A stretch of 64,000 bases of DNA, taken from the NCBI RefSeq assembly GCF_009982895.1, contig NZ_WXZL01000006.1, forward strand, positions 62,001 through 126,000. Direction: 5' to 3'. Numbering within the stretch: the first letter of the stretch is position 1; each line of letters opens with the position of its first letter. This document shows, piece by piece, positions 1-12,741 of this stretch. The notes beneath the pieces were generated by a model, which searched no databases, was not told where the DNA came from, and saw nothing but the letters and a program-made list of their open reading frames with translations. Source of the DNA: Deinococcus alpinitundrae (lineage in GTDB: Bacteria; Deinococcota; Deinococci; Deinococcales; Deinococcaceae). A program made the translations under genes and the position numbers.

Positions 1-662
1 AGCCAACCGCCTGCCGCCGTGGCTGCTGGCGTGACCGTCACTGGAGCGCCGCGCGCGTGGTTGAGCGCTGCCGCAAAAAAGCGCTTGACGCTGCCCAACG
101 CCAGCCAGGTCAGGACGACGGTGGGCACGCTCTGGACCAGGGTGCTCAGCAGCACCAGAGCAGTCTCCGGGCCGCCCAGCGACAGGTCTTTGTTGTCCGG
201 CAAGAGCACTTGCGACAGGCCGAACGACGCCGCGACGATTCCCAGGCCCAGCACTGCCGAGGCCAGCGTGCCCCACTGCCAGACGCCCAGCCAGGTGATG
301 AAGCGCTTCAGGTCGCCGGGCAGGGCGGGAGCCGGGCGGCGGGGGGCCAGCGCAAAGTCGCGGAGGCTGAGCACCGCCCGCCGCGCCGCCATGAGCGTCA
401 GCAGATACGGCAGATAAAACAGGGCCGTGAAGACGAAACCCAGACCGAACGTCCAGGTGGGCAGCGCATTGCCCGCGCCGAGTTCCTGCCAGAACGGCCC
501 GGAAAAGGCCCACAGTGCCGCCAGTCCACCCAGGGTCACGAGGGCCAGCAGGGTATAGAGGCCGGTCAGCAGACCGAGGCCGCCGCCGATGCGCTCAGCG
601 CGAATCTGGACTCCCTGACGTGCGAGTTCGGAAGCAGGAGAAACAGGAAACGGCTGGGTCAT
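1..662 (-). CDS. Multi-pass membrane protein of unknown function (C-terminus beyond window)
   Basis: The frame is open from an ATG at 662 to the window edge (220 codons), so the end of the protein is missing. It begins MTQPFPVSPASELARQG and shows four hydrophobic segments at about residues 27-52, 70-95, 121-150 and 167-190, separated by short loops with basic patches (for example AARRAVLSLRD). I recognise no family motif. The codons have strong G/C third positions like the neighbours, and the opposite frames show no conserved domain. It is divergent from the queuosine-precursor transporter gene, with about 140 bp between the two starts. The start is chosen as the first ATG ahead of the first membrane segment; there is no clear ribosome binding site. 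Confidence 0.7.
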   Translation of the reverse strand, partial: MTQPFPVSPASELARQGVQIRAERIGGGLGLLTGLYTLLALVTLGGLAALWAFSGPFWQELGAGNALPTWTFGLGFVFTALFYLPYLLTLMAARRAVLSLRDFALAPRRPAPALPGDLKRFITWLGVWQWGTLASAVLGLGIVAASFGLSQVLLPDNKDLSLGGPETALVLLSTLVQSVPTVVLTWLALGSVKRFFAAALNHARGAPVTVTPAATAAGGW

Positions 663-803
663 GTCCGTATGCTGCCACGCCGGACCGTACCGGGTGAGGG
701 GGAGGAGGCAGGCGGCCCTCCTCCCCTGGCTTCTTGCCGTGCAGCCGCTACACTGCGCTTCGGCGCTCGCCTCCCGCGAGTTGGCCATCACAAGGAGGGC
801 CGC

Positions 804-1535
804 ATGTCCAGCGACCAGACCGTATCCAGTTCTCTTCCTCTCGCCGCTCCCCAGCCGCGCCTGCGCTACTTCGACCTGATCCTGGGCCTGTTCGCGGCGG
901 TGCTGATCATCTCGAACATCGCCAGCACCAAGACCGCCACCCTGAATCTGGGGTTCTGGCAACCGACCTTCGACGGCGGTACCATTCTCTTTCCGCTGAC
1001 CTATATCTTTGGCGATCTGCTGACCGAGGTGTACGGCTACGCCCGCTCGCGCCGGGTGATCTGGTTCGGGCTGGCGATGAACCTGCTGGCCACCCTGACC
1101 TTCGCGCTGGTGGCGGGCCTGCCCGAGAGCGCCGACAGCCCCACCCGGGGAGCCTTCGGGGTGGTGTTCGCCTTCGCGCCGCGCATTCTGCTGGCGTCCA
1201 CGGCGGCATTCTTCGTGGGCGAGTTTCTCAATTCCTATGTGCTGGCCCGCCTCAAGCTGCTGACCGGTGGCAAATGGCTGTGGACCCGCACCATCGGCAG
1301 CACCCTGATCGGGCAGGGGGCCGACACCATGGTGTTCAGTCTGGTGGCCTTCTGGGGCGTGCTGCCCAGCGACGTGCTGTGGGGACTCGTGCTGTTCAAC
1401 TATCTCTACAAGGTGGGCCTCGAAGTGGTGCTGACGCCCGTGACCTACGCTGTCGTCGCCTTCCTCAAGCGGGCCGAGGGCATGGACAGTTTTGATCGCC
1501 ACACTGATTTCAATCCGTTCCGGCTCGGCAACTGA
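804..1535 (+). CDS. Queuosine precursor transporter (YhhQ/VUT family)
   Basis: 243-residue inner-membrane protein matching the YhhQ (DUF165/VUT_1) family, which imports the queuosine precursors preQ0/preQ1 for tRNA modification. Visible family signatures are an N-terminal segment with SNIASTKTA, then GGTILFPLTYIFGDLLTEVYGY, a later FFVGEFLNSYVLARLK and a C-terminal YLYKVGLEVVLTPVTY. About six membrane segments are apparent. The length is normal for the family. The start is the ATG preceded by AAGGAGGG at 792-799; longer upstream codons in the same frame lack membrane character and are not family-like. Substrate specificity is known for the family and not shown by this sequence. Confidence 0.9.
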   Translation: MSSDQTVSSSLPLAAPQPRLRYFDLILGLFAAVLIISNIASTKTATLNLGFWQPTFDGGTILFPLTYIFGDLLTEVYGYARSRRVIWFGLAMNLLATLTFALVAGLPESADSPTRGAFGVVFAFAPRILLASTAAFFVGEFLNSYVLARLKLLTGGKWLWTRTIGSTLIGQGADTMVFSLVAFWGVLPSDVLWGLVLFNYLYKVGLEVVLTPVTYAVVAFLKRAEGMDSFDRHTDFNPFRLGN

Positions 1536-1545
1536 ACCCACCGCC

Positions 1546-1590
1546 AAGGCAAACCCCGGACAGCATGACGTGCTGTCCGGGGTTTGCCTT
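1546..1590. terminator. Bidirectional intrinsic terminator between convergent genes
   Basis: A perfect 20-bp inverted repeat (1546-1565 and 1571-1590) with a 5-nt loop. The arms end in AAGG/CCTT rather than a long T-run. It lies between the transporter gene and the convergent glucosidase gene and can serve both strands. Confidence 0.75.
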
Positions 1591-1616
1591 GAAAGCTGGT
1601 GGACTTTTTGTTCGGC

Positions 1617-2942
<1,326 letters not shown>

Positions 2943-2998
2943 GGTTCTCCAGGGAAGTCAGCAATAAGGTGGGGCCAGGGAGCGGGAGCGGCGGAAAC

Positions 2999-3870
<872 letters not shown>

Positions 3871-3874
<4 letters not shown>

Positions 3875-4863
3875 TTCGCTGCCTCGTTGTTGCCCGTGCC
3901 GCTGCGGCCGAACGCAAAATTGTTGACCAGGGTGAGCAGGCCGATCACGATAAACAGCAGCCAGGCCATCGCGGCGGCCAGTCCGGCGTCACTGTAGGCG
4001 TTGTAGGTTCTAAACATATACATGATGGTGGTCAGTCCCGCCTGCCCGACGCCGCCGCCGCCGTTGGTCAGGATGAACGGCTCCTCGAACAGCTGGAAGC
4101 CGCCGATGAGGCTCAGGGTCACGGCCAGAAAGATGGTGGGGCGCAGCAGCGGCAGGGTGATGAACCGGAACTGCTCGCTTCTGGTCGCGCCGTCCACGGC
4201 GGCCGCCTCGTAGAGTTCGCCGGGAATGGCCTGCAGGCCCGATAAGTACAGCAGCATGTTCCAGCCCACGTAGCGCCAGACGATCACCATGGCAATCGAC
4301 GGCTGCACGAAGGCGCGCTCGCCCAGCCAGTTGATCTTGTCGGCGGGAAACAGCACGCCCAGGATGGGAATCTGGTGCAGGCTGTTGAGTGCGGCGTTGA
4401 GCACCCCGTACTGCCAGCTGAACAGCGTGAAGAAGATCACCGAGATGGCGACCACGGACGTGATGTAAGGCAGAAAGTAGATCGCCGTGATAAACGACTG
4501 CGCCCGCTTGAGGCCCATGTTGATGGCAAAGGCCAGCGGAATGGCGATCAGGTGCTGCGGCAGGCCGCTTTCCACCGCCAGGATCGCGGTGTTTTTCAGG
4601 GACAGCCAGAAGGTGGGGTCGGTCAGGTTGTCGGTGAAGTTGCGCAGGCCCACGAACTTCATGTCGCCCAGGCCGCTGCCGGGTTGCCATTCATGCACCG
4701 AGAGGTAGGCATTGAACAGAATCGGAAACAGACCGAAGACGAAAAACAGCAGGAAAAAGGGGCTGATGAAGATGTACGGTGCGTACTTGCGCTGGAAGTT
4801 GTCCCAGCCGCCGACTTTGGGAATGGGCGGGGTGGGCGTCAGCTTGGCGGGGGGAGCAGTCAC
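3871..4863 (-). CDS. Carbohydrate ABC transporter permease (MalF type)
   Basis: 330-residue inner-membrane permease, partner of the downstream MalG-type protein. It has a short cytoplasmic N-terminus, a first membrane segment at YIFISPFFLLFFVFGLFPI, and the EAA loop GELYEAAAVDGATRSEQF. I place the start at the GTG at 4861-4863 because a GGAGG lies about 5 nt upstream. A longer in-frame ATG at 4923 would add 20 residues, but it overlaps the terminator-like hairpin that ends the preceding gene. The stop overlaps the next permease start by 4 nt. Confidence 0.9.
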
Positions 4864-4920
4864 GGCGGGGCCTCCTTCGGGCGCGGCCAGCCCAGCAGAG
4901 CCAGCCCACAAAAAACGCAG

Positions 4921-4957
4921 CAAAAACTGAGCGCGGGCAAATGCCGGACGCGCTCAG
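4921..4957 (-). terminator. Intercistronic intrinsic terminator after the binding-protein gene
   Basis: Read on the minus strand, a 9-bp stem CTGAGCGCG/CGCGCTCAG (4949-4957 with 4927-4935) is followed immediately by TTTTTG. It sits between the binding protein gene and the permease genes, so it should reduce permease expression relative to the binding protein. Confidence 0.7.
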
Positions 4958-4990
4958 CCTGTCAAACTCAGGGTTGGGGCGCTGCTGGAA

Positions 4991-6241
<1,251 letters not shown>

Positions 6242-6276
6242 GGTGGAACCTCCGTAACTGGGGAGTGGAACCTGCT

Positions 6277-6288
6277 GAAAACGTTATC
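6277..6288. promoter_or_regulatory. LacI-family operator O1
   Basis: GAAAACGTTATC, with central CG dyad typical of LacI/GalR operators. It lies 35 nt upstream of the binding-protein start codon. On the opposite strand it reads GATAACGTTTTC, identical to O3. Confidence 0.75.
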
Positions 6289-6384
6289 TGAAGCTTCGAT
6301 TGGGTATGCCAGCAGACCGGGACAGAAATGCAGACGGCTCGCACTTCGAACGACAGGTTGTTGGTGAGGAAAAGCATAGGACTA

Positions 6385-6396
6385 GATAACGTTTTT
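6385..6396. promoter_or_regulatory. LacI-family operator O2
   Basis: GATAACGTTTTT, matching O1 and O3 at 11 of 12 positions. It lies mid-way in the 351-bp divergent intergenic region, in the probable promoter zone of the sugar cluster. Confidence 0.7.
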
Positions 6397-6577
6397 TGCA
6401 AGCCCCCACCATCGGTGACCAACGGGGTGGGGACACCGATGGCGTGCCAGCGCAGGATCAGGCTGATCGGTAGGCGGCTGATGGGTCGCCCTGGACCGGG
6501 AAAAGTGAACGGCGGAATACTTTTGAGGGCCGGGGCCACTGGTCCGGTGGGATGTCTTGGCGAATACCTGCACTCGT

Positions 6578-6589
6578 GATAACGTTTTC
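6578..6589. promoter_or_regulatory. LacI-family operator O3 at the regulator's own start
   Basis: GATAACGTTTTC ends only 3 nt before the ATG of the LacI-family gene (6593). This suggests direct autorepression of a leaderless or nearly leaderless transcript. The rest of the 6242-6592 intergenic region shows no ORF. Confidence 0.75.
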
Positions 6590-6592
6590 TGC

Positions 6593-7609
6593 ATGACCGC
6601 CGGGAGCCTTGCCAAATCTCTGACCATCCGCGACGTGGCGCACCGTGCGGGCGTCTCGGTCAGCACCGTGTCGCGGGTCATCAACGGCAAGAAGGTGCGC
6701 CCCGAACTCGAAACCAGCGTGCGCCAGGTGCTGAGTGACCTCAACTTCCGGCCCAGCGCGGTGGCCCGCAGCATGGTCCGGGGCACCACCCAGACAGTGG
6801 GGGTGCTGGTCGAGGACATTTCCAGCGCTTACTACGCCGAGCTGATCAAGGGTATCGAGAGCGTGCTGGAGCGTACCGGTCACCATCCGCTGTTCAAGAG
6901 CAGCCACTGGAGCACGGTGCTGGAGGAAGAGGCCCTCAAGGTGTTTCTCGACCACAACGTGGACGCCATCATCGTGGTGGGCGGCTTCATTCCCGAAACC
7001 CGGCTGCGTGAGCTGGCCGCACGCCTGCCGCTGGTGGTGGCCGGGCGCGGCGGCCTGAGCCTGGGCGTGCCGACCCTGACGCTCGATCAGCGCGGCGGAG
7101 CGGAGCGGGCCACCCGTCACCTGATCGAACTCGGCCACCGCGAGATCGTGCATATCTGCGGGCGCATGACCCAGGAGGACGCCGTGGGCCGCCTGCACGG
7201 CTACCGCGACGCCATGCACAGCGCAGGCATCGAGGTGCGGCCCGAATGGATCTTGCCCGGCGACTTTCTGGAAACCTCGGCGTACCGGGCGATGCTGGGC
7301 TTTGTCGAGCTGAACCTGCCGTTTACCGCCGTGTTCGCGGCCAACGACCAGATGGCGCTGGGAGCCAATCTGGCGCTGCACCGCAAGGGTCTGCGGGTGC
7401 CCGACGACGTGTCGCTGGTCGGCTACGACGATCTGCCGATGTCGGCCTACAGCCTGCCGCCGCTGACCACCATTCGCCAGCCCGCCCAGCAGGTGGGCGA
7501 GGCCGCCGCCCACGCTGCCCACGACCTGATGACCGGCAAGACGCCCCACTTGCCGGAGTTCGAGCTGAGGCTGGTGCTGCGCGAATCGACCCGCCCGCTG
7601 CGGCGTTGA
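6593..7609 (+). CDS. LacI-family transcriptional regulator
   Basis: 338-residue regulator with an N-terminal helix-turn-helix (TIRDVAHRAGVSVSTVSRVI, about residues 11-30), hinge helix region RPSAVARSM, and a periplasmic-binding-protein-like sensor domain ending with VSLVGYDDLPMSAY and LTTIRQP. It is divergent from the sugar transport/glucosidase cluster. Three copies of a GATAACGTTTT(C/T) operator lie in the shared upstream region, one almost touching its own start. It therefore most likely represses the cluster and itself, with release by an imported sugar. The ATG at 6593 is chosen because it starts just before the HTH; an upstream in-frame ATG at 6557 would put O3 inside the coding region. 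Confidence 0.93.
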   Translation: MTAGSLAKSLTIRDVAHRAGVSVSTVSRVINGKKVRPELETSVRQVLSDLNFRPSAVARSMVRGTTQTVGVLVEDISSAYYAELIKGIESVLERTGHHPLFKSSHWSTVLEEEALKVFLDHNVDAIIVVGGFIPETRLRELAARLPLVVAGRGGLSLGVPTLTLDQRGGAERATRHLIELGHREIVHICGRMTQEDAVGRLHGYRDAMHSAGIEVRPEWILPGDFLETSAYRAMLGFVELNLPFTAVFAANDQMALGANLALHRKGLRVPDDVSLVGYDDLPMSAYSLPPLTTIRQPAQQVGEAAAHAAHDLMTGKTPHLPEFELRLVLRESTRPLRR

Positions 7610-7676
7610 AACGGGCGGGTCGCCTGCTTTGCATCCGCTTCCCCAGACCTTCAGCTGAACTTGATACGCTGTGGCC

Positions 7677-8987
7677 ATGACCACTGCCGCCGCGCCCGAG
7701 GCCCTGCCCCCCGTGCTCACCGTCCGCGAGATGGGCATCGCCGCGCGCCGGGCGGGCCGGGTGCTGGGCACACTCCCCACGGCCCAGAAGAACGCGGCCC
7801 TGAGCGCGGTTGCCGCGCAACTCCGCGCCCAGGCCGCCGAGATTCTGGCCGCCAATCTGCTGGACGTGCAGGCTGCTCGCGCTGCCGGGCTGGCTGAATC
7901 GCTGATCGACCGCCTGACCCTGACCCCCGAGCGCCTGGAGGGCGTGGCCGCCGACGTGGATAAGGTGGCGACCCTGCCCGACCCGGTGGGCGAGATGCTG
8001 GGCGAGGCGACGCGCCCCAACGGTTTGAAGGTCTCGCGCCGCCGGGTGCCGCTGGGGGTGCTGGGCGTCATCTACGAGGCGCGGCCTAATGTCACGGTGG
8101 ATGTGGCGACGCTGGCTGTCAAGAGCGGCAACGCGGTGATCTTGCGCGGCGGCAAGGAAACGGCCCGCAGCAACGCCGTGCTGGTGCGCCTGATCGCCGC
8201 TGCGCTTGCTCAGCACGGCATTCCGGCAGGTGCGGTGCAGGTCATCGCCGACCCCGACCGGGCCAGGATGCTCGAACTCCTGAAGCTTGACGATCTCATC
8301 GACGCCATCATTCCGCGTGGGGGAGCCGGGCTGCACCGTTTCTGCGTCGAGAACGCCACCGTACCGGTGATCGTGGGCGGCGTGGGGGTGGTGCATCTGT
8401 ACCTCGACGAGAGCTACGTGCAGGACGCGGCGGGGGTGGCCAGTGCCGCCGAACTCATTCACAACAGCAAGGTGCAGCGGCCCAGCGCCTGCAATGCCCT
8501 CGACACCCTGCTGCTGACCGAGACCTCGGCCCAGCTGGCCCTGCCGGAGGTGGCCCGCGATTTGCTGGCCGCGGGCGTGGAGCTGCGCGCCGACCCCGTG
8601 AGTCTGGGCATTCTGCAAGCGGCGGGCCTGGAGGCGGTGGCCGCCACGCCCGGCGATTTCGGCACCGAGTTTCTGGCGCTCACACTCAGTCTCAAGACAG
8701 TGGCCGACTTCGGTGAGGCGCTCGACTTCATCGCCCAGTACGGCAACCACACCGACGCCATTCTGACCCGTGACGAGCGGCAGGCCGAGACGTTCGTGCA
8801 GCAGGTCGACAGCGCCGCCGTGATCGTCAACGCCTCGACCCGCTTCAACGACGGCGCGCAGCTCGGTCTGGGCGCGGAGGTGGCCGTCTCGACGCAGAAG
8901 CTGCACGCCCGCGGCCCGATGGCCCTTTTCGAGCTGACCACCACCAAATGGGTGGTGCGCGGCCAGGGACAGGTGCGCGGCGGATGA
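7677..8987 (+). CDS. proA: Gamma-glutamyl phosphate reductase
   Basis: 436-residue NADPH-dependent enzyme converting gamma-glutamyl phosphate to glutamate semialdehyde in proline synthesis. Family signatures are [27 protein letters not shown] and the catalytic cysteine in [13 protein letters not shown] (Cys272). The C-terminal [17 protein letters not shown] is typical. Length is normal (about 415-440). No proB is seen in the window. The start is the ATG at 7677; a GTG two codons upstream is an alternative. A GATACG sequence a few nucleotides upstream suggests a leaderless transcript. The stop overlaps the next gene's start by 4 nt. Confidence 0.95.
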   Translation: MTTAAAPEALPPVLTVREMGIAARRAGRVLGTLPTAQKNAALSAVAAQLRAQAAEILAANLLDVQAARAAGLAESLIDRLTLTPERLEGVAADVDKVATLPDPVGEMLGEATRPNGLKVSRRRVPLGVLGVIYEARPNVTVDVATLAVKSGNAVILRGGKETARSNAVLVRLIAAALAQHGIPAGAVQVIADPDRARMLELLKLDDLIDAIIPRGGAGLHRFCVENATVPVIVGGVGVVHLYLDESYVQDAAGVASAAELIHNSKVQRPSACNALDTLLLTETSAQLALPEVARDLLAAGVELRADPVSLGILQAAGLEAVAATPGDFGTEFLALTLSLKTVADFGEALDFIAQYGNHTDAILTRDERQAETFVQQVDSAAVIVNASTRFNDGAQLGLGAEVAVSTQKLHARGPMALFELTTTKWVVRGQGQVRGG

Positions 8988-9439
8988 AAGCCCGCTGGGG
9001 TCTGTGGCTCGGCCTGGGCGGCCTGCTGCTGGCGTCCGGGGCGATTGCCGCCGCCGTGCGCACCGATCCCTGGCCCGGTAGCCCGGTGCTGACCCGGTTG
9101 TTTGCGCTGCCATCATCGAAAGCGGACGTGAAGCAGCTCGCCGCCGACCTCGACCTCAGCGCTGGACAGTTGCAGGACCTGCGCCAGCTCACGGCAGGCG
9201 AAGCCAGGAGCGCCAAACTCGGCGAGGCGGTGCAGAGCCGCCTTCAGGCCCGGCAGCTCAACACCGAGATCAGCGCCATGCGAATGGAAAAGGACCGCAA
9301 GGCCCGGCTGATTCTGGGCGACAAGTACACGGCGTTCCGGCAATGGATTAGAGAATGGTGGGCGCGGCAGGTGGGACACAGCCGTCAGCGAAGCGAGTTG
9401 CGGCAAGCGGCCCGTGAGGCGGCGCAGGCGGCGAAATAA
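8984..9439 (+). CDS. Small exported or membrane-anchored helical protein, unknown function
   Basis: 151 residues. It has an N-terminal hydrophobic segment ([20 protein letters not shown], about residues 5-24) that could be a signal peptide or anchor, followed by a charged, helix-rich region ([20 protein letters not shown] and later repeated basic helices). No enzyme motif is visible. The start ATGA overlaps the proA stop, so the two are probably co-translated. It converges on comB with only 11 bp between the stops. I do not recognise the family. Confidence 0.75.
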   Translation: MKARWGLWLGLGGLLLASGAIAAAVRTDPWPGSPVLTRLFALPSSKADVKQLAADLDLSAGQLQDLRQLTAGEARSAKLGEAVQSRLQARQLNTEISAMRMEKDRKARLILGDKYTAFRQWIREWWARQVGHSRQRSELRQAAREAAQAAK

Positions 9440-9450
9440 CAGAACGGGGC

Positions 9451-10206
9451 TCAGCCCGCCACGAACCGCAGCGCTCCCTCCACGTCCTGAAGGTCACTCA
9501 GGACCGGTACCACGGTACTTTCCGAGACCTGGGCGGCGTAGCGCACGTCCTCGCCGAGGCCCAGGCGCTCCAGCGTCTGCCCATGCACGCTGCTCGACAG
9601 GGCTTCCAGCGGGTTCCCGGCACTGCGGCGCAGGGTCAGGGCGATGCGCGCGCCGTCGTCCACGCTCAGTTCACCCAGCGCCAGCAGGTACTCGGCGATC
9701 ACGCCCGCCGCGTACACGTCCTCCAGGCCCACCCGCTCGTCGGTTCCGGCGCAGACGATGGCGATTTCTTCGAGCGCCAGCGCCTTGGCCCGCCTCGCGG
9801 CGGCGTGGGCGTTGGTCAGTGAGGCCAGCAGCACCCGGCTGCCGCTCTGGGCCGCGATGTGGGCGGCCCCGGTGCCGTTGGTGGTGTTCATGATCACCGT
9901 CTTGCCGGTGAAATTCTGCTGCGCCGCTTCCACCGGGCTGTTGCCGAAATCGAAGCCGGGGATGGCCAGCCCGCCGCGCTCGCCGCCGAGCAGGTAGCGG
10001 TCGTCGCGCAGGGGGTCGCCCGCCTCGTCGGTGAGGCCCGGCTGCCACTTGAGGCCCAGGGCGATGTCGGGGCTGGCGGTGAGCAGCAGTGCCTCGGCTC
10101 CGCGCTCCAAGTACGTGACGGCGGTGGTGGTGGCCCGCAGCACGTCGATGACCAGCACGGTATCGGAATACGACCCGTGCGGAAGCAGATCGACCCGCAG
10201 CTTCAC
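9451..10206 (-). CDS. comB: 2-phosphosulfolactate phosphatase family protein
   Basis: 251-residue member of the ComB family, Mg2+-dependent phosphatases acting on 2-phosphosulfolactate. Conserved segments visible are [38 protein letters not shown] and [11 protein letters not shown]. The start is a GTG overlapping the stop of rpe by 4 nt, so the two genes are translationally coupled. ComB is best known from coenzyme M synthesis; no other gene of that pathway is seen here, so the substrate in this organism is uncertain. Confidence 0.9.
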   Translation of the reverse strand: MKLRVDLLPHGSYSDTVLVIDVLRATTTAVTYLERGAEALLLTASPDIALGLKWQPGLTDEAGDPLRDDRYLLGGERGGLAIPGFDFGNSPVEAAQQNFTGKTVIMNTTNGTGAAHIAAQSGSRVLLASLTNAHAAARRAKALALEEIAIVCAGTDERVGLEDVYAAGVIAEYLLALGELSVDDGARIALTLRRSAGNPLEALSSSVHGQTLERLGLGEDVRYAAQVSESTVVPVLSDLQDVEGALRFVAG

Positions 10207-10871
10207 GCGTGCTCCTGCGTTAGCGCGGCGCGCAGGCTGGATAAGCCCGCCGCCGCGCCGCTCGCGCCGAACACGCTCGACCCGGCCACCAGCACGCTTG
10301 CGCCAGCATCGGCCAGGGCGCGGGCGTTCTCGGCGCTCACGCCGCCGTCCACTTGCAGTTCCGCCGCGCTGCCGATGTCGTTCAGCCAGCCGCGCACGGT
10401 GCGGACCCGCTCCAGTGATTGCGGCAAGAAGCGCTGCCCGCCGAAGCCGGGATTAACGCTCATGATCAGCACCAGGTCCACGTCGGCCAGCACCGGGCGC
10501 AGGGTGTCCAGCGACGTGCCGGGATTGAGCACCACGCCCGCCTGCTTGCCCAGGTCCCGGACCATCTGCACGGCGCGGTGCAGGTGCGGGGTCGATTCGA
10601 CATGCACCGTCAGGCCGTCTGCGCCCGCCGCCGCGAAATCTTCCAGGTAGCGCTCGGGCGACGTGATCATCAGGTGAACGTCGATGAACTGCCCCGGCGC
10701 GGCGGCCCGTTTGGCAGCGGCCAGAATGGGCAGCCCGAAACTGATGTTCGGCACGAACAGGCCGTCCATCACGTCCACATGAATGTATTCGGCGCTGGCG
10801 ATGGCCGACACTTCGTCCCCGAGGCGGGTGAAATCACAGGCGAGGATACTCGGAGCGAGTTTGACTGGCAC
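10203..10871 (-). CDS. rpe: Ribulose-phosphate 3-epimerase
   Basis: 222-residue TIM-barrel enzyme interconverting ribulose-5-phosphate and xylulose-5-phosphate in the pentose phosphate pathway. Signatures are [17 protein letters not shown] at the N-terminus, [18 protein letters not shown] with the metal-binding histidine and aspartate, [15 protein letters not shown], and [12 protein letters not shown]. The start is the GTG at 10869-10871; a TACACT box lies 8 nt upstream, which points to a leaderless message. Longer in-frame codons upstream are not conserved-looking. It is followed by overlapping comB. Confidence 0.95.
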   Translation of the reverse strand: MPVKLAPSILACDFTRLGDEVSAIASAEYIHVDVMDGLFVPNISFGLPILAAAKRAAAPGQFIDVHLMITSPERYLEDFAAAGADGLTVHVESTPHLHRAVQMVRDLGKQAGVVLNPGTSLDTLRPVLADVDLVLIMSVNPGFGGQRFLPQSLERVRTVRGWLNDIGSAAELQVDGGVSAENARALADAGASVLVAGSSVFGASGAAAGLSSLRAALTQEHA

Positions 10872-10962
10872 GCGGGTCAGTGTACCAACCAGGAGCAAGT
10901 AAGCCTAGAGAGGACGCGGCATGAGGAGCGAGGGGCTGCCGGGCGCGTGGCATAGTGACCCC

Positions 10963-11406
10963 ATGTCTGCCCCTCCCTTTCACCTCGTCGCCTGGGCCGT
11001 CTTGCAGCGCCCGGATGAGCGGATTTTGCTGGCCCGGCGCAGCAACGTGAGTTACGGCAATGGATTGTGGGGCCTGCCCGGCGGCCACGTCGAGGACAAC
11101 GAGACACTGCCCCAGGCCGCTGCCCGCGAAGCCCTGGAGGAAGTCGGCGTGCGGCTCGATCCGGCTTCGCTGCTGCTGCTGGGCATGACCCGTTACGTGG
11201 ACAACAGTGAAGCAGACATCGTGCGCGGCCTGGACGCCTTTTATCTGGCGGTGGACTGGCAAGGCGAGGCCCAGCCGGTCAGTGAATGCTCCGAGGTCGG
11301 CTGGTTCTCGCCCCACGATCTGCCGCCGGACGCCCTGCCCTGGCTTGATACGGCGGTGAGCAGGCATCTGGTGGAGAGGACGGCGTTTCGAGAAGATCTG
11401 GGCTGA
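10963..11406 (+). CDS. NUDIX hydrolase
   Basis: 147 residues with a complete Nudix box GGHVEDNETLPQAAAREALE continuing EVGV, matching GX5EX7REUXEEXGU. Such enzymes hydrolyse nucleoside diphosphates linked to another moiety; the true substrate is not apparent. The sequence surrounding the box (FHLVAWAVLQRPDERILLARR and a C-terminal WFSPHDLP) resembles MutT/ADP-sugar type members. The start ATG follows a CATAGT box by about 6 nt, consistent with leaderless expression. It is divergent from rpe. Confidence 0.9.
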   Translation: MSAPPFHLVAWAVLQRPDERILLARRSNVSYGNGLWGLPGGHVEDNETLPQAAAREALEEVGVRLDPASLLLLGMTRYVDNSEADIVRGLDAFYLAVDWQGEAQPVSECSEVGWFSPHDLPPDALPWLDTAVSRHLVERTAFREDLG

Positions 11407-11454
11407 AAGCGGCCCACGCCGATGCGTTACCCTTCAGCGTATGGATGTGACGGC

Positions 11455-12741
11455 ATGGACGTAATAGTCATTGGCGCGGGGCTGGCTGGTCTCACTGCCG
11501 CGCGTACTTTGCAGCGGGCGGGAAAGCGGGTGCGGGTGCTGGAAGCCTCAGCGGTGGTGGGGGGACGGGTCCAGTCACGTGAACGCTCGGGCTTCACGCT
11601 CGACGCGGGCTATCAGGTGCTGTTCGAGGCATACCCAGCGGTCGAGCGCCAGCTCGATCTGTCGGCGCTCGATCTGGTCCGTATTCCGCCGTCGGCGGCC
11701 ATTCGGCTGGGCACGAAAGAGGAGTTGCTGGGCGATCCCCGGCGCGACCCCGGCGTCATTCCCGGTCTGCTCACCGCCCGCAGCCTGACGGTCAAGGATC
11801 GGTTGCTGTTTGGCCGCCTGGCCGCCTCGGTGGCGGTGGTGCCGCCGCATACCCTGCTGACCGGCCCCGACGAGCCGACCCACGCCTACCTGGGGCGCAT
11901 GGGCTTCTCGAACACGGTGCTGGAGCGCTTCTTCGCGCCGTTTTTCGGCGGTATCTTCCTCAGGCGCGACCTCTCGACGAGTGCGCGGCTGTTTCGCTAC
12001 TACCTGCGGATGCTACTCAGTGGCCCGGTCAGCTTGCCCCGGCACGGGATGTCGGTGCTCAGCGGGCAACTGGCCTCGGAACTCACCTCGAGCGGGGCCA
12101 TCACCTTCAATGCCCGCGCTCTGAAGCTCACGCCGCACAGCCGGGGCGTCAGCGTGACCACCTCGCTCGGCGAACTCGACGCCCCGCAGGTGATCGTCGC
12201 CACCGATCCGCCCAGCGCCGCTCAGCTGCTCGGCGAGGACGTTTCACGCGGCAGCGTGTCCAGCACCTATCTGTACTACGCCGTCGACACGGCCCCCGAT
12301 GCCCAGTTCCGATTGCTGCTCAACCCGGTGGGTGGCCTGGGCAACTCGGCCCTAATCAACAACGCCCAATGGCTCAGCCACCTGCTGCCTGAGCGTGCGC
12401 CGGTGGGCCAGCACCTGCTCACCGTCACGGTGCTGGGCAACCCTGAGCTGGACGACGCGGCGCTCGACACGGCGGTGCGGGCCGAACTCTCGGTCTGGTA
12501 CGGCCCGCAGGTCGCGGCGCTGCGCACCCTGGCCGTCGAGCGCATTGCCCACGCCCAGTATCCCCAGTCGCCCGGCTACGCCGCCCAGCTGCCGGGGCAC
12601 ACCACCCGGCTGCCCGGCGTGCTGCTGGCCGGGGAGATCACGTCCATGAGCGGAATTCAGGGCGCACTGGAAAGCGGCGAGAGAGCGGCAGCCATCATGC
12701 TGGGCGACCTGGCGACCATGAGCCGCCCGCGCGGCGCATGA
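11455..12741 (+). CDS. FAD-dependent amine oxidase/phytoene desaturase-like oxidoreductase
   Basis: 428 residues. The Rossmann dinucleotide-binding motif is at the very N-terminus ([20 protein letters not shown], then a glutamate in VRVLEA), followed by the GGR motif VVGGRVQS. The C-terminal FAD-contact segment [25 protein letters not shown] is typical of the flavin amine oxidase/carotenoid desaturase superfamily. The real substrate is unknown. The stop overlaps the start of the next gene by 4 nt (ATGA), and a short chain of overlapping genes continues to the second NUDIX gene. Confidence 0.88.
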   Translation: MDVIVIGAGLAGLTAARTLQRAGKRVRVLEASAVVGGRVQSRERSGFTLDAGYQVLFEAYPAVERQLDLSALDLVRIPPSAAIRLGTKEELLGDPRRDPGVIPGLLTARSLTVKDRLLFGRLAASVAVVPPHTLLTGPDEPTHAYLGRMGFSNTVLERFFAPFFGGIFLRRDLSTSARLFRYYLRMLLSGPVSLPRHGMSVLSGQLASELTSSGAITFNARALKLTPHSRGVSVTTSLGELDAPQVIVATDPPSAAQLLGEDVSRGSVSSTYLYYAVDTAPDAQFRLLLNPVGGLGNSALINNAQWLSHLLPERAPVGQHLLTVTVLGNPELDDAALDTAVRAELSVWYGPQVAALRTLAVERIAHAQYPQSPGYAAQLPGHTTRLPGVLLAGEITSMSGIQGALESGERAAAIMLGDLATMSRPRGA

